From Clostridia bacterium (GTDB lineage: Bacteria; Bacillota; Clostridia; UBA1381): a stretch of DNA of 57,143 bases. A program made the translations under genes and the position numbers. How positions within the stretch are numbered: position 1 is the stretch's first letter; every line of letters starts with the position of its first letter. Below are positions 33,845 through 42,240 of this stretch, piece after piece. The DNA lies in NCBI GenBank assembly GCA_017443895.1, contig JAFSXU010000022.1, positions 1-57,143 of the forward strand, written 5' to 3'. The notes under the pieces were generated by a model. The model worked only from the letters and a program-made list of their open reading frames with translations. It did not search any database and had not been told where the DNA came from.

Positions 33845-36067
33845 CTATATTAAGCTAATCTGTACATCCTCTTTCTTTAGTATTGAGCCTGCTGACGGGA
33901 TATTTCTTATTGCATATTTCTTAGGCTCCAAAAATCCACTCTCAGACGCTAATTTTGCCTGTGTAAGCTTTGCGCCTTTTTTCTTGAGGCTTACAACCTG
34001 AACGCCCTGCGTATTCTTTGTGGCTTTTAGAGGAATTTTAGCTGTGTTTACACATACCACTCTGTTATTATCGCTCATGGCTATTACATCGCTGTCCTCC
34101 ATCATATGGATAATGCCAACAATCGGCGATTTGTCCGAGTATGCGCCGATAAGCTTTTTACGGTTTGATTTTGTTTCATAATTTGAAAGCTCCACCTTTG
34201 CCATCTTTCCGTTTTCAAAGGCAAAGAGCATATATCCCTCAAACTTATCGGTAATAACAGTATACAATATTTTTTCGTTTTGTTCAATACCCAATATTCC
34301 CGGCATATATTCGCCCATTGCACTAACCTTTGAATCGGGTATGTCATAGAGCTTCATCTTATAAACCGTTGATTTATCTGTAAAGAACAGGCACTCTGTT
34401 TTATTTGAGGTTTCAATTGTCTGTATGATTTCATCGTCTTCCTTTAGTCTGTGCTCTGATGTCGTTGAACGCAGGGATATTGCAGATACTTTCTTTAAAT
34501 ATCCGTCCCTTGTAACAAATACGGTGCAAGCAAAATCCTCAATGTTACGCACCTCAACATAGGTTTCAATGTCGTCATTTGAAATAAGCTGTGTGCGTCT
34601 TTGCTGTCCGTATTTTTTGATTATATCCTTTAGCTGGCCTATAATTACCTTCTTTACCTCTTTATCATCGGACAGGATATGATTAAGATTTTCAAGCTCT
34701 TCCATGAGCTTTTCTATCTCTGAAATACGGTTTAGGATATACTCACGGTTTAAGCTCCGCAATTTTATTTCCGCTACATATTCCGCCTGGATTTTATCAA
34801 TTCCAAAGCCCTCCATTAAATTCGGAACAACATCCGCATCAAGCTCTGTATGACGAATAATTGAAATTGCTTTGTCAATATCAAGTAAAATCTTTTTTAG
34901 ACCTGTCAAAAGATGCAGTTTTGCGCTCTTCTTTTCAATATCGTATCTTATGCCGTTTTTGATACAGTCCATTCTGAACTCTATCCAGTGCTCTAATATC
35001 TCCTTAACGCCCATAACATACGGACGATTTTTAATAAGGACATTGAAGTTACAGCCAAAGGAGTCCTCAAGCGGAGTAAGCTTATAAAGCTTATTCATAA
35101 GTGCGTCGGGATCAACGCCACGCTTTAAGTCAAATGTAAGTTTAAATCCGTTAAGACCCGTTTCGTCCCTTGCGTCGGTTATCTCCTTTAGCTTATTTGC
35201 CTTAATAAGCTCCATAATCTTTGAAACTATCGCCTCACAGGTTGTAGAATACGGGATTTGGGTGACCTCAATACAGTTATTTTTCTTATCGTACTGGTAA
35301 ACGGCACGCATTTTAAAGCTGCCACGGCCTGTTTTATAGATATTTGCCATTTCCTCCCTTGAATAGATAATGGACGCACCGAGCGGAAAATCAGGCGCAG
35401 GCATAATATCAAGTATTTCATCAACCGTGGTGCTCTTTTTCTTCATTATCGCAATGGCGCTCTCGCACACCTCTTTTAAATTAAACGAGCATATATTTGA
35501 TGCCATACCTACCGCAATACCCTGATTCGGGTTTACCAAAATATTGGGAAATGCTGACGGGAGCATCAGAGGCTCTTTCATTTCGCCGTCATAGCTGTCA
35601 ACAAACTCAACCGTATTCTTATTTATATCCCTAAACAGTTCCTCACAAATAGGCTCTAACCTTACCTCGGTATAACGGGAGGCGGCATATGCCATATCCC
35701 TTGAATACTGCTTACCAAAGTTACCCTGTGACTCTACAAGCGGATGCAAAAGAGATTCGTTGCCCCTTGTCAAACGAACCATGGTTTCATATATAGATGC
35801 ATCTCCGTGAGGATTAAGCTTCATTGTCTGCCCGACAACATTTGCGGATTTTGTCATTTTACCGCCCAAAAGCCCCATTTTATACATCGTATACAAAAGC
35901 TTTCTGTGCGCAGGCTTTAATCCGTCAATCTCGGGGATTGCTCTTGAAATTATAACGCTCATAGCATAGGGCATATAGTTTTTTTCAAGCGTTGAAGTTA
36001 TTGCCTCCTCCGCTATTGGAGCTGATATAATTTCTACTTCCTCATCAGTTTTTTTCTTTCTTGCCAT
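33845..36067 (-). CDS. Type IIA DNA topoisomerase subunit A, divergent (ParC-like)
   Basis: A 740-residue cleavage subunit. SRAIPEIDGLKPAHRKLLYTM is the winged-helix start and the catalytic Tyr132 sits in ASRYTEVRLEP. The C-terminal half carries beta-pinwheel repeats, although a clear gyrase box is not seen. The quinolone-resistance region reads VVGQTMKLNPHGDASIYET, one residue shorter than the usual VVG..GKYHPHGD form. It pairs with the ParE-like subunit directly upstream (21-nt gap). It looks like a second, Clostridia-type topoisomerase IV and is distinct from canonical gyrase. Confidence 0.87.
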   Translation of the reverse strand: MARKKKTDEEVEIISAPIAEEAITSTLEKNYMPYAMSVIISRAIPEIDGLKPAHRKLLYTMYKMGLLGGKMTKSANVVGQTMKLNPHGDASIYETMVRLTRGNESLLHPLVESQGNFGKQYSRDMAYAASRYTEVRLEPICEELFRDINKNTVEFVDSYDGEMKEPLMLPSAFPNILVNPNQGIAVGMASNICSFNLKEVCESAIAIMKKKSTTVDEILDIMPAPDFPLGASIIYSREEMANIYKTGRGSFKMRAVYQYDKKNNCIEVTQIPYSTTCEAIVSKIMELIKANKLKEITDARDETGLNGFKLTFDLKRGVDPDALMNKLYKLTPLEDSFGCNFNVLIKNRPYVMGVKEILEHWIEFRMDCIKNGIRYDIEKKSAKLHLLTGLKKILLDIDKAISIIRHTELDADVVPNLMEGFGIDKIQAEYVAEIKLRSLNREYILNRISEIEKLMEELENLNHILSDDKEVKKVIIGQLKDIIKKYGQQRRTQLISNDDIETYVEVRNIEDFACTVFVTRDGYLKKVSAISLRSTTSEHRLKEDDEIIQTIETSNKTECLFFTDKSTVYKMKLYDIPDSKVSAMGEYMPGILGIEQNEKILYTVITDKFEGYMLFAFENGKMAKVELSNYETKSNRKKLIGAYSDKSPIVGIIHMMEDSDVIAMSDNNRVVCVNTAKIPLKATKNTQGVQVVSLKKKGAKLTQAKLASESGFLEPKKYAIRNIPSAGSILKKEDVQISLI

Positions 36068-36088
36068 ATTGTTTTCCCCTTGTGTTAT

Positions 36089-38107
36089 TTATGATAAGTC
36101 AACCATTTCCATGTACTGACTGCCGTTTTCGGCAATGTAGTCTTTACGGCTTTGTAAATTATCGCCCAATAAAATATCAAACATCTTAGCCGTTTTTTCC
36201 ATACTCTCCGGAGTTACCCTTATAAGCCGTCTTGTTGCAGGGTGCATGGTTGTAAGCGACATCATCTCAGGCTGGTTTTCGCCAAGACCTTTAGAGCGCT
36301 TAATATCGTAATCATCATGATCCTTTGTAAGACCGTCATCGTTTAATTCTTTTATAATCTTATCTCTTTCGGCGTCGGTATAAGCAAAATGCTTTTCGCC
36401 CTTTCGCTTTGATTTGGTTATTGTTATCTCATATAAGGGTGATTCTGCAATATACACCTTGCCCATATCAATAAGAGTTGGTGTAAGCCTATAAATCATG
36501 GTAAGCACCAGGGTTCTTATCTGAAATCCGTCAACATCGGCATCGGTACAGATTATTACCTTATCCCAACGAAGATTATCTATGTCAAAGCCGTCTAATT
36601 TATTGTTATGCTTTGATTTTATTTCAACACCACAGCCCAAAACTCTTAAAAGGTCAACTATAATGTCGCTTTTAAAAATCCTCGGATAATCAGCCTTTAA
36701 GCAGTTTAGTATCTTACCCCTTATCGGCATTATCGCCTGGAACGACGGATCACGGGCAAGCTTACAAGAGCCCAGAGCCGAATCACCCTCAACGATGTAG
36801 AGTTCACGCTTGCTTACATCTTTCGTTCTGCAATCAACAAACTTTTCAACCCTGTTTGTTACATCCATTGTGCCTGTGAGCTTTTTCTTAATGTCAATCC
36901 TTGCTTTTTCCGCATTTTCACGGCTTCGCTTATTTACAAGCACCTGATTTGCAATTTTTTCGGCATCTGTTTTGTTCTCAACAAAATACGCTTCAAGCTG
37001 CTGTCTTAAAAACTCGGTCATGGCGTCCTGTATAAACTTATTGTTTATCGCCTTTTTTGTCTGGTTTTCATAGCTTGTCTGCGTTGAGAATGAGTTTATA
37101 ACAAGAATAAGACAATCCTCAACATCATTGAAATTTATCTTTGACTCATTTTTATTATATTTGTTATTGTTCTTTAAATACTTGTCAATTGCATAAACAA
37201 ACGCATTTTTAACCGCTTTATCGGGGGATCCGCCATGCTCCAAAAAACTTGAATTATGGTAGTATTCGAGCATATTTACAGTATTTGAAAAGCAGAAGGC
37301 AACCTGCATCTTCATTCTGTAATTTTCCTTATCCTCTCTATCCTTACCCTCTCTTTCCATTTCCCATGTTTCAACAGTTGTAAACGCACTCTCGCCTGCT
37401 GTTTCGGATACATAGTCAACAATGCCGTTTTCATAATAGTATTCAAACATTTCCATGCCTGTATCCGTTTCGTTATATAAAACAAATCTGATACCTGCAT
37501 TTACCATTGCCTGCTTATTTAAAACATCCTTGTAAAAATCCAAAGGTATATCAATATCTGTAAATACCTCTGTATCCGGTTTCCAGTGCTGTGTACTTCC
37601 CGTCTGATTGGAGCGTACACTTTCTTTTGTCAGTCCGCCTATATTTTCGCCCTTTTCAAAGTGCAGGGTGTACCTTGTCTTATCCCTTACAACCGATACA
37701 TCCATATACTCAGAGCTGTACTGCGTAGCACAAGCGCCCAGTCCGTTAAGACCGAGACTGTATTCATACATTCCGTTCTTGTTATTATCGTATTTTCCGC
37801 CTGCATAAAGCTCGCAGTATACAAGCTCCCAGTTAAACCTGCCCTCGTTCTCGTTATAGTCAAGAGGTATACCTCTGCCGTGGTCGCAAACCTCAATGGA
37901 TTTATCCAAAAAACGGGTTACCTCAATTAAGTCGCCAAAGCCTTCTCTTGCCTCGTCTATAGAATTTGAAAGAATTTCAAAAAACGAATGCTCGCAACCT
38001 TCCAGTCCGTCTGAACCGAAAATTACGGCAGGTCTTTTTCTTACCCTGTCGGCTCCCTTTAAACTTGTTATGCTGTCATTGCCATAATCAGGTTTCTTTC
38101 TTGCCAT
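36089..38107 (-). CDS. Type IIA DNA topoisomerase subunit B, divergent (ParE-like)
   Basis: A 672-residue ATPase subunit. The GHKL ATP site is EILSNSIDEA, DHGRGIPLDYNE and GLNGLGACA. The TOPRIM domain has IVEGDSALGSCK near residue 439 (usually EGDSAGGSA), IRGKILNC and DADVDGFQIRTL near 523 (usually DADVDGAHIRTL). KRSKGLGENQPEMM is the conserved C-terminal motif. Metal-binding Glu and Asp residues are intact, so it should be active. It is the first gene of the parE-parC-gltA-tagA operon and has a consensus promoter 65-95 nt upstream. Confidence 0.88.
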   Translation of the reverse strand: MARKKPDYGNDSITSLKGADRVRKRPAVIFGSDGLEGCEHSFFEILSNSIDEAREGFGDLIEVTRFLDKSIEVCDHGRGIPLDYNENEGRFNWELVYCELYAGGKYDNNKNGMYEYSLGLNGLGACATQYSSEYMDVSVVRDKTRYTLHFEKGENIGGLTKESVRSNQTGSTQHWKPDTEVFTDIDIPLDFYKDVLNKQAMVNAGIRFVLYNETDTGMEMFEYYYENGIVDYVSETAGESAFTTVETWEMEREGKDREDKENYRMKMQVAFCFSNTVNMLEYYHNSSFLEHGGSPDKAVKNAFVYAIDKYLKNNNKYNKNESKINFNDVEDCLILVINSFSTQTSYENQTKKAINNKFIQDAMTEFLRQQLEAYFVENKTDAEKIANQVLVNKRSRENAEKARIDIKKKLTGTMDVTNRVEKFVDCRTKDVSKRELYIVEGDSALGSCKLARDPSFQAIMPIRGKILNCLKADYPRIFKSDIIVDLLRVLGCGVEIKSKHNNKLDGFDIDNLRWDKVIICTDADVDGFQIRTLVLTMIYRLTPTLIDMGKVYIAESPLYEITITKSKRKGEKHFAYTDAERDKIIKELNDDGLTKDHDDYDIKRSKGLGENQPEMMSLTTMHPATRRLIRVTPESMEKTAKMFDILLGDNLQSRKDYIAENGSQYMEMVDLS

Positions 38108-38171
38108 AAATCTGTTCTCCTGTCTATATTAAAAATATACTTTATATTGTATTTGTTACTATATTTTATAA

Positions 38172-38201
38172 ATTATACAACCATATATATGGTTTTGTCA
38201 A
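38172..38201 (-). promoter_or_regulatory. Sigma-A promoter of the parE-parC operon, with a palindrome in the spacer
   Basis: On the minus strand a perfect TTGACA and a perfect TATAAT are separated by 18 bp. A perfect 16-bp palindrome, AACCATATATATGGTT (38179-38194), fills the spacer. This position is typical of repressor operators or of sites where a regulator distorts the spacer. Confidence 0.78.
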
Positions 38202-38324
38202 ATTTATGCGTTTTTTTTAAAATATTTGAAATAATAAAGTAATATTCAATACTTATTTTCTTCATATTTCATCTAAAAAATAAGTTTTTCAGCTTGTTTT
38301 TTAGTTGTATTTTGGCATTTTATA

Positions 38325-38353
38325 TTGTCTACATATTTCTTTTGTGTTAGAAT
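38325..38353 (+). promoter_or_regulatory. Sigma-A promoter of the cysteine-cluster/VanW/AsnRS-like operon
   Basis: TTGTCT and TAGAAT are separated by 17 bp with a TGTG sequence before the -10. It lies 38 nt upstream of the chosen ATG. It diverges from the parE promoter, with an AT-rich stretch of 123 nt between the two. Confidence 0.7.
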
Positions 38354-38390
38354 ATATGTTATAGTGTAACGATTTTTGGAGAGTTTTAAT

Positions 38391-38912
38391 ATGAATGCAG
38401 CTTATATATATCTACAATTATATAAATTATTCGATAATACCACCCCCACAAAGGTAGACTGCGGAAAATTGTGTGACAGTGCCTGCTGTAAGGGTGATTC
38501 TGAGTCGGGTATGTTTTTATTCCCGGGCGAGTATGAGGTATACAAGCTTTTAGAGCCCGGGTGGGCAAAAATTGAAAAAACGGATATGACATATAAGCTT
38601 GATGACAGGACTTATACAGTACCTATCCTGCTTTGTAACGGCAGCTGTGACAGATACCAACGACCGCTCTCGTGCAGGATTTTTCCGCTGACACCATATC
38701 TTAACAAGGATAACAAATTGGAAATAATAACCGATCCTCGTGCAAAGGGAATTTGCCCTCTTGCAAAAGCATTTTTCAAAGAGGATTATGACGAACAGTT
38801 TTTGAAAAACCTAAACCGAACATTTAATTTATTACTGAAAAATGATAAATTCAAGGCGTTTATGTCGGTATACAGTGAATATCTTGATACATTCAGAAAG
38901 TTCACAGACTGA
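38391..38912 (+). CDS. YkgJ-like cysteine-cluster protein
   Basis: A 173-residue cytoplasmic protein from the ATG at 38391, which has GGAGAG 7 nt upstream; an in-frame TTG 15 nt earlier is unlikely because it overlaps that site. Eight cysteines lie in a pattern of putative metal or Fe-S ligands: CGKLCDSACCKGD near the start, LLCNGSCDRYQRPLSCRIFP in the middle and GICPLAK later. This resembles the YkgJ family of presumed zinc or Fe-S proteins of unknown function. It is followed by the VanW gene after 20 nt. Confidence 0.72.
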   Translation: MNAAYIYLQLYKLFDNTTPTKVDCGKLCDSACCKGDSESGMFLFPGEYEVYKLLEPGWAKIEKTDMTYKLDDRTYTVPILLCNGSCDRYQRPLSCRIFPLTPYLNKDNKLEIITDPRAKGICPLAKAFFKEDYDEQFLKNLNRTFNLLLKNDKFKAFMSVYSEYLDTFRKFTD

Positions 38913-38932
38913 CACCACGGGAGGATTTTATT

Positions 38933-40795
38933 ATGAATGATAATAACGAAAAGAATATAAATGAAACAGAAGATAATATCGAAATTGAGAATGTTGATAC
39001 AAATACCGAAGAAATTAAATCCGATATTGAATTAAATCAAGCGGAAGCAGTATCAGATACAGAAAATACGGAAACTGATGATACAGAAGAACCTGTAGCC
39101 GAGCCTGAAAGTTCAGACGATGCAGATGCGGACGATTTTGAAAATGACGATGCGGACGATGCAGATGCAGACGATTTTGAAATTGACGATGCGCCCGATA
39201 CAACAACAGATGCCGAAACTGAAAATTCAGACAGCAAATTAAATGAGTTTATGAAAAATGCAAAAACAAACGCCAAAGAGTTTTTTATAAATGCAAAAAA
39301 ACCGATTATTGTTTCTGTGCTGATAATTGTGGGAATATTGTCTTTATCTACAATAATAGGTATTGCAACTCTGCCCCATGACCGTGTAATGCACAATGTA
39401 TATGTAGAAGATACCAATCTTTCGGGTATGACATACGAGGAAGCATTAAAGGTTGTAAACGGCACTCTGCTTCTTGAAAATCAGACCATAACCCTAAGGT
39501 GCGGTACAAACACATACACTATTGACGGTGCGGATATAGGCATAACCGCAAAGCCCGAGGATACTGCAAAAAAAGCATTCAATTACGGCAAGTCCGGCAA
39601 TAAGATTGCAGACGGTTTCAGGAATGCAAAAAATTTCTTGTTTAAAAAAGTTCTCATTCCCGTTGCAGAAATTGACAACGCTCTGCTTGATGAGAAAATA
39701 AATGAGTTCGGAAATCAGATATACGGAGAAATGATAGGTCATTATGTTGAGATAAACCAACAGGACCAGACAGCAACCGTATGGCCCGGGCATTCGGGAT
39801 ATGATGCAAGTGTTGAGAGCTCATACCTGCCGTCAAGAGAAATAATACTTGACTCAATAAAGCACGATGAGTATAAAAATATTTCCGTACCTTTAAAGAT
39901 TTCCTCACCGCCCGAGCTTACTTTGGAAAAGTTTGACAGCTTGGTATATACAGATCCCATTGACTCATATTACAAAATTGAAAACAACAATGTTGAGGTT
40001 ATACCTGAGCAGACAGGCAGGTATATAAACAAAGACGAGGCCGCAGAGTTTTTGCCTCTTGTAAGAGAAGGCGGAGATGTTGTAAAAATACCTTACTATG
40101 TTTCATATGCGGAGATTACGGCAGATGTATTGACCGAAAAATTGTTTAATACAACTCTTGGCTCGTATTCAACCAATTACGGCGGTTCAACCTCAAACAG
40201 AAAAGCAAATGTTGCAAGAGCCTCACAGCTTATAAATGAAAAGGTTGTAGCGCCCGGCGAGGTGTTCTCCTTTAATGATACTGTAGGCGACAGAACAACA
40301 TCAAACGGTTTCTATACCGCAACCGAGTATATAAACGGAAAATCTGTTCAGGGCATCGGCGGCGGAACATGTCAGGTAAGTACAACTCTATATTCGGCGG
40401 CACTGTATGCCGATATGCAAATTGTACACCGTGAAAACCATGTTATGACCGTTGGATATGTACCGTTAGGGCAGGATGCAACCGTTGCATACGGAAGCGT
40501 TGACTTTAAGTTCAGAAATTCAAGCGACTATCCGATAAAAATTGTAAGCTCCGCAGACGGCGGTACAATATATGTATCAATTATCGGCACTGCATGGGAG
40601 CCTGAAAGAACAGTTGAAATAAAGCACTCAACTTCATATATCGGCGCAGACACTCTTGTACACTCTACAAGATATGTTTACTCAAACGGTGAGCTTATTT
40701 CTACAGATGCTCTAAGCTCAAGCTACTATAAACCGCATACAACCGAGCCACCTGCAGAGCCTGCTGTTTCTACAGAAACCGATACCGAGGAATAA
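38933..40795 (+). CDS. VanW-family membrane-anchored surface protein with acidic N-terminal tail
   Basis: A 620-residue protein. Residues 1-100 are very acidic and repetitive (DADADDFEND and DADADDFEIDD), a single membrane helix spans about 124-146, and the rest is outside the cell. Residues about 150-400 hold two putative peptidoglycan-binding-like domains and 410-540 the VanW domain with NVARASQLINEKVVAPGEVF and GIGGGTCQVSTTLYSAAL. The C-terminus is Thr/Pro/Glu-rich. VanW proteins are linked to cell-wall biology but their biochemistry is not settled. GGGAGG lies 8 nt before the ATG. The acidic tail is encoded by a short tandem DNA duplication around 39118-39195. Confidence 0.88.
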   Translation: MNDNNEKNINETEDNIEIENVDTNTEEIKSDIELNQAEAVSDTENTETDDTEEPVAEPESSDDADADDFENDDADDADADDFEIDDAPDTTTDAETENSDSKLNEFMKNAKTNAKEFFINAKKPIIVSVLIIVGILSLSTIIGIATLPHDRVMHNVYVEDTNLSGMTYEEALKVVNGTLLLENQTITLRCGTNTYTIDGADIGITAKPEDTAKKAFNYGKSGNKIADGFRNAKNFLFKKVLIPVAEIDNALLDEKINEFGNQIYGEMIGHYVEINQQDQTATVWPGHSGYDASVESSYLPSREIILDSIKHDEYKNISVPLKISSPPELTLEKFDSLVYTDPIDSYYKIENNNVEVIPEQTGRYINKDEAAEFLPLVREGGDVVKIPYYVSYAEITADVLTEKLFNTTLGSYSTNYGGSTSNRKANVARASQLINEKVVAPGEVFSFNDTVGDRTTSNGFYTATEYINGKSVQGIGGGTCQVSTTLYSAALYADMQIVHRENHVMTVGYVPLGQDATVAYGSVDFKFRNSSDYPIKIVSSADGGTIYVSIIGTAWEPERTVEIKHSTSYIGADTLVHSTRYVYSNGELISTDALSSSYYKPHTTEPPAEPAVSTETDTEE

Positions 40796-40813
40796 ATATT
40801 ACAGGAGATAAGC

Positions 40814-42022
40814 GTGGAACTCAATTCATTAAAAGACGGCGATACACCGGTCTTATACGGCTGTGTATCAAAATTAAAAAAAGTTCATAAATTCGCATAT
40901 GTTTATTTAGCGATTGATGATAAGATAGTCGAAACTCTGTATAAAGCAGAGTTTTGTTCTGTGCCGTTTGATAATTTATGCGAGGGTGCTTTTATAAAAA
41001 TAAACGCAACAGTAAAAAATCAACCGCGCTCACAGTACGGAAAAGATATTCTGATAACGGATTTTTCCGTACTTACAAAGCCGTATACCGACACACCCTT
41101 CCCTGTATATGACAAGGATTTGAGAGTTTCACTCGAGGATTGTATGGAGAATAAAATCTCCGCCATACGGCATATGGAAATAAAAAAAATATACAAAGCC
41201 GTATCTGCAATCCAAAGAGCATTTTCCGATTTCTTTGAGGATAGAGGCTATACCTTTATAAATACACCTGTTATAGTACCGATGGAAAACGATGCGTTTA
41301 GTCTTAGTTACTTTAACGATACCGCATCACTTATAACCTCGGCACAACCGTATCTGACTCCGTGTACTGCGGCATTTGGCAAGGTTTATTCAATATCGCA
41401 TATATTTATGAACAAGCGCTACAATTCAACACGGCACTTAAATGAGTATATAACCTTAAACGCACAATCGGGATATGTAAATTCAATTAACGATATTATT
41501 GACCTTATAACTGATTGTATAGCATATATAATAACTAACTTAGATAAAAAGAAAATACTAAAGGACATTCCTTTAAACTATAAAAAACCGCAAATCATCG
41601 AATTTTATGATGCGCTTAAAATTCTTGGCAAGGAAAATCAGACGGATTTAGATCCTACAGATATTAAAAAGCTATGCGCGCATTTTGAGGATAAATCTGA
41701 TTTTGTTATAGTTACACATTTCCCTGCATCAACACGGGAGTTTTACATTGAAGAAAATAGAGACTCTACCCTAAACTGCTTTGACTTATATTTTAGAGGT
41801 TTAAAGATAGGCACAGGGTCAAAAAATATTACCGATTATAATTTGGCAAAGAATAAAAACAACAATTCAGACAATATATATACAGAAGCACTAAAATACG
41901 GTATTATGCCATTTGGCGGATTTACAATAGGGCTTGAGAGATTTTGTACAAAGCTTTTAGACCTTTCAAATATCCGTGAAGCGTCCGTATTCCCCCGTGA
42001 TGTACACCACACAATGCCCTGA
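40814..42022 (+). CDS. Asparaginyl/aspartyl-tRNA synthetase-like paralogue with altered motif 2
   Basis: 402 residues, starting at GTG 40814 with AGGAGA 5 nt upstream. The N-terminal OB-fold (VLYGCVSKLKKVHKFAYVYL) and class IIb catalytic core are recognisable, ending in motif 3 GGFTIGLERFCTKLLDLSNI and the usual FPRD close. Motif 2 reads VYSISHIFMNKRYNSTRHLNEY; in active AsnRS/AspRS this is FRAE..(N/T)SRHL.EF, so the invariant Arg is Met and the Glu is Lys. It is also shorter than AsnRS (about 430-465). I infer a paralogue that may not charge tRNA. It lies 18 nt after vanW. Confidence 0.8.
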   Translation: MELNSLKDGDTPVLYGCVSKLKKVHKFAYVYLAIDDKIVETLYKAEFCSVPFDNLCEGAFIKINATVKNQPRSQYGKDILITDFSVLTKPYTDTPFPVYDKDLRVSLEDCMENKISAIRHMEIKKIYKAVSAIQRAFSDFFEDRGYTFINTPVIVPMENDAFSLSYFNDTASLITSAQPYLTPCTAAFGKVYSISHIFMNKRYNSTRHLNEYITLNAQSGYVNSINDIIDLITDCIAYIITNLDKKKILKDIPLNYKKPQIIEFYDALKILGKENQTDLDPTDIKKLCAHFEDKSDFVIVTHFPASTREFYIEENRDSTLNCFDLYFRGLKIGTGSKNITDYNLAKNKNNNSDNIYTEALKYGIMPFGGFTIGLERFCTKLLDLSNIREASVFPRDVHHTMP

Positions 42023-42033
42023 TTAGCATTGTG
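42010..42033 (+). terminator. Possible terminator at the end of the AsnRS-like gene
   Basis: CACAATGC and GCATTGTG form a perfect 8-bp stem that includes the stop codon. The tail CATAATTTCTC has few T residues, so termination may be weak. Confidence 0.45.
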
Positions 42034-42079
42034 CATAATTTCTCAAAAAGAAAAATATTTTATTTCGACAATATGTATA

Positions 42080-42108
42080 TTGACAAAACAGTGGTTATAT
42101 GGTAATAT
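42080..42108 (+). promoter_or_regulatory. Sigma-A promoter of glnN
   Basis: TTGACA and TAATAT are separated by 17 bp. An inverted repeat CAATAT-GT-ATATTG (42069-42082) overlaps the -35 box and may be an operator. I could not fit the classic GlnR box here. Confidence 0.72.
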
Positions 42109-42153
42109 TTCAGTGTGCTAAAACGATTAGAAATTTTAATGTGTAAAGATAAA

Positions 42154-42200
42154 GGCGTTTTATATCCTGAATATCGGATATAATACGCCGTTTTTACTTT
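42154..42200 (+). promoter_or_regulatory. Terminator-like hairpin in the glnN leader (candidate attenuator)
   Basis: GGCGT-TT-TATATCC pairs with GGATATA-AT-ACGCC (one mismatch) around an 8-nt loop and is followed by GTTTTTAC. It lies between the glnN promoter and its ribosome-binding site, so it would stop transcription before the gene unless relieved. Confidence 0.65.
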
Positions 42201-42240
42201 AAAATCTATTTTAGCCAAAATTTCAGGAGGTAATTTGCAA

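Noticed and set aside
39115-39200. CRISPR-like or regulatory direct repeat
   Set aside because: The two near-identical units are inside the vanW frame, in phase, and encode the acidic tail; there is no array or spacer structure.
39037-39465. 142-codon ORF antisense to the VanW gene
   Set aside because: It is a Ser/Ala-rich product created by reading the acidic repeat backwards.
42061-42110. GlnR-type operator in front of glnN
   Set aside because: An inverted repeat overlaps the -35 box, but it does not fit the TGTNA-N7-TNACA pattern, so I list it only as an unnamed inverted repeat.
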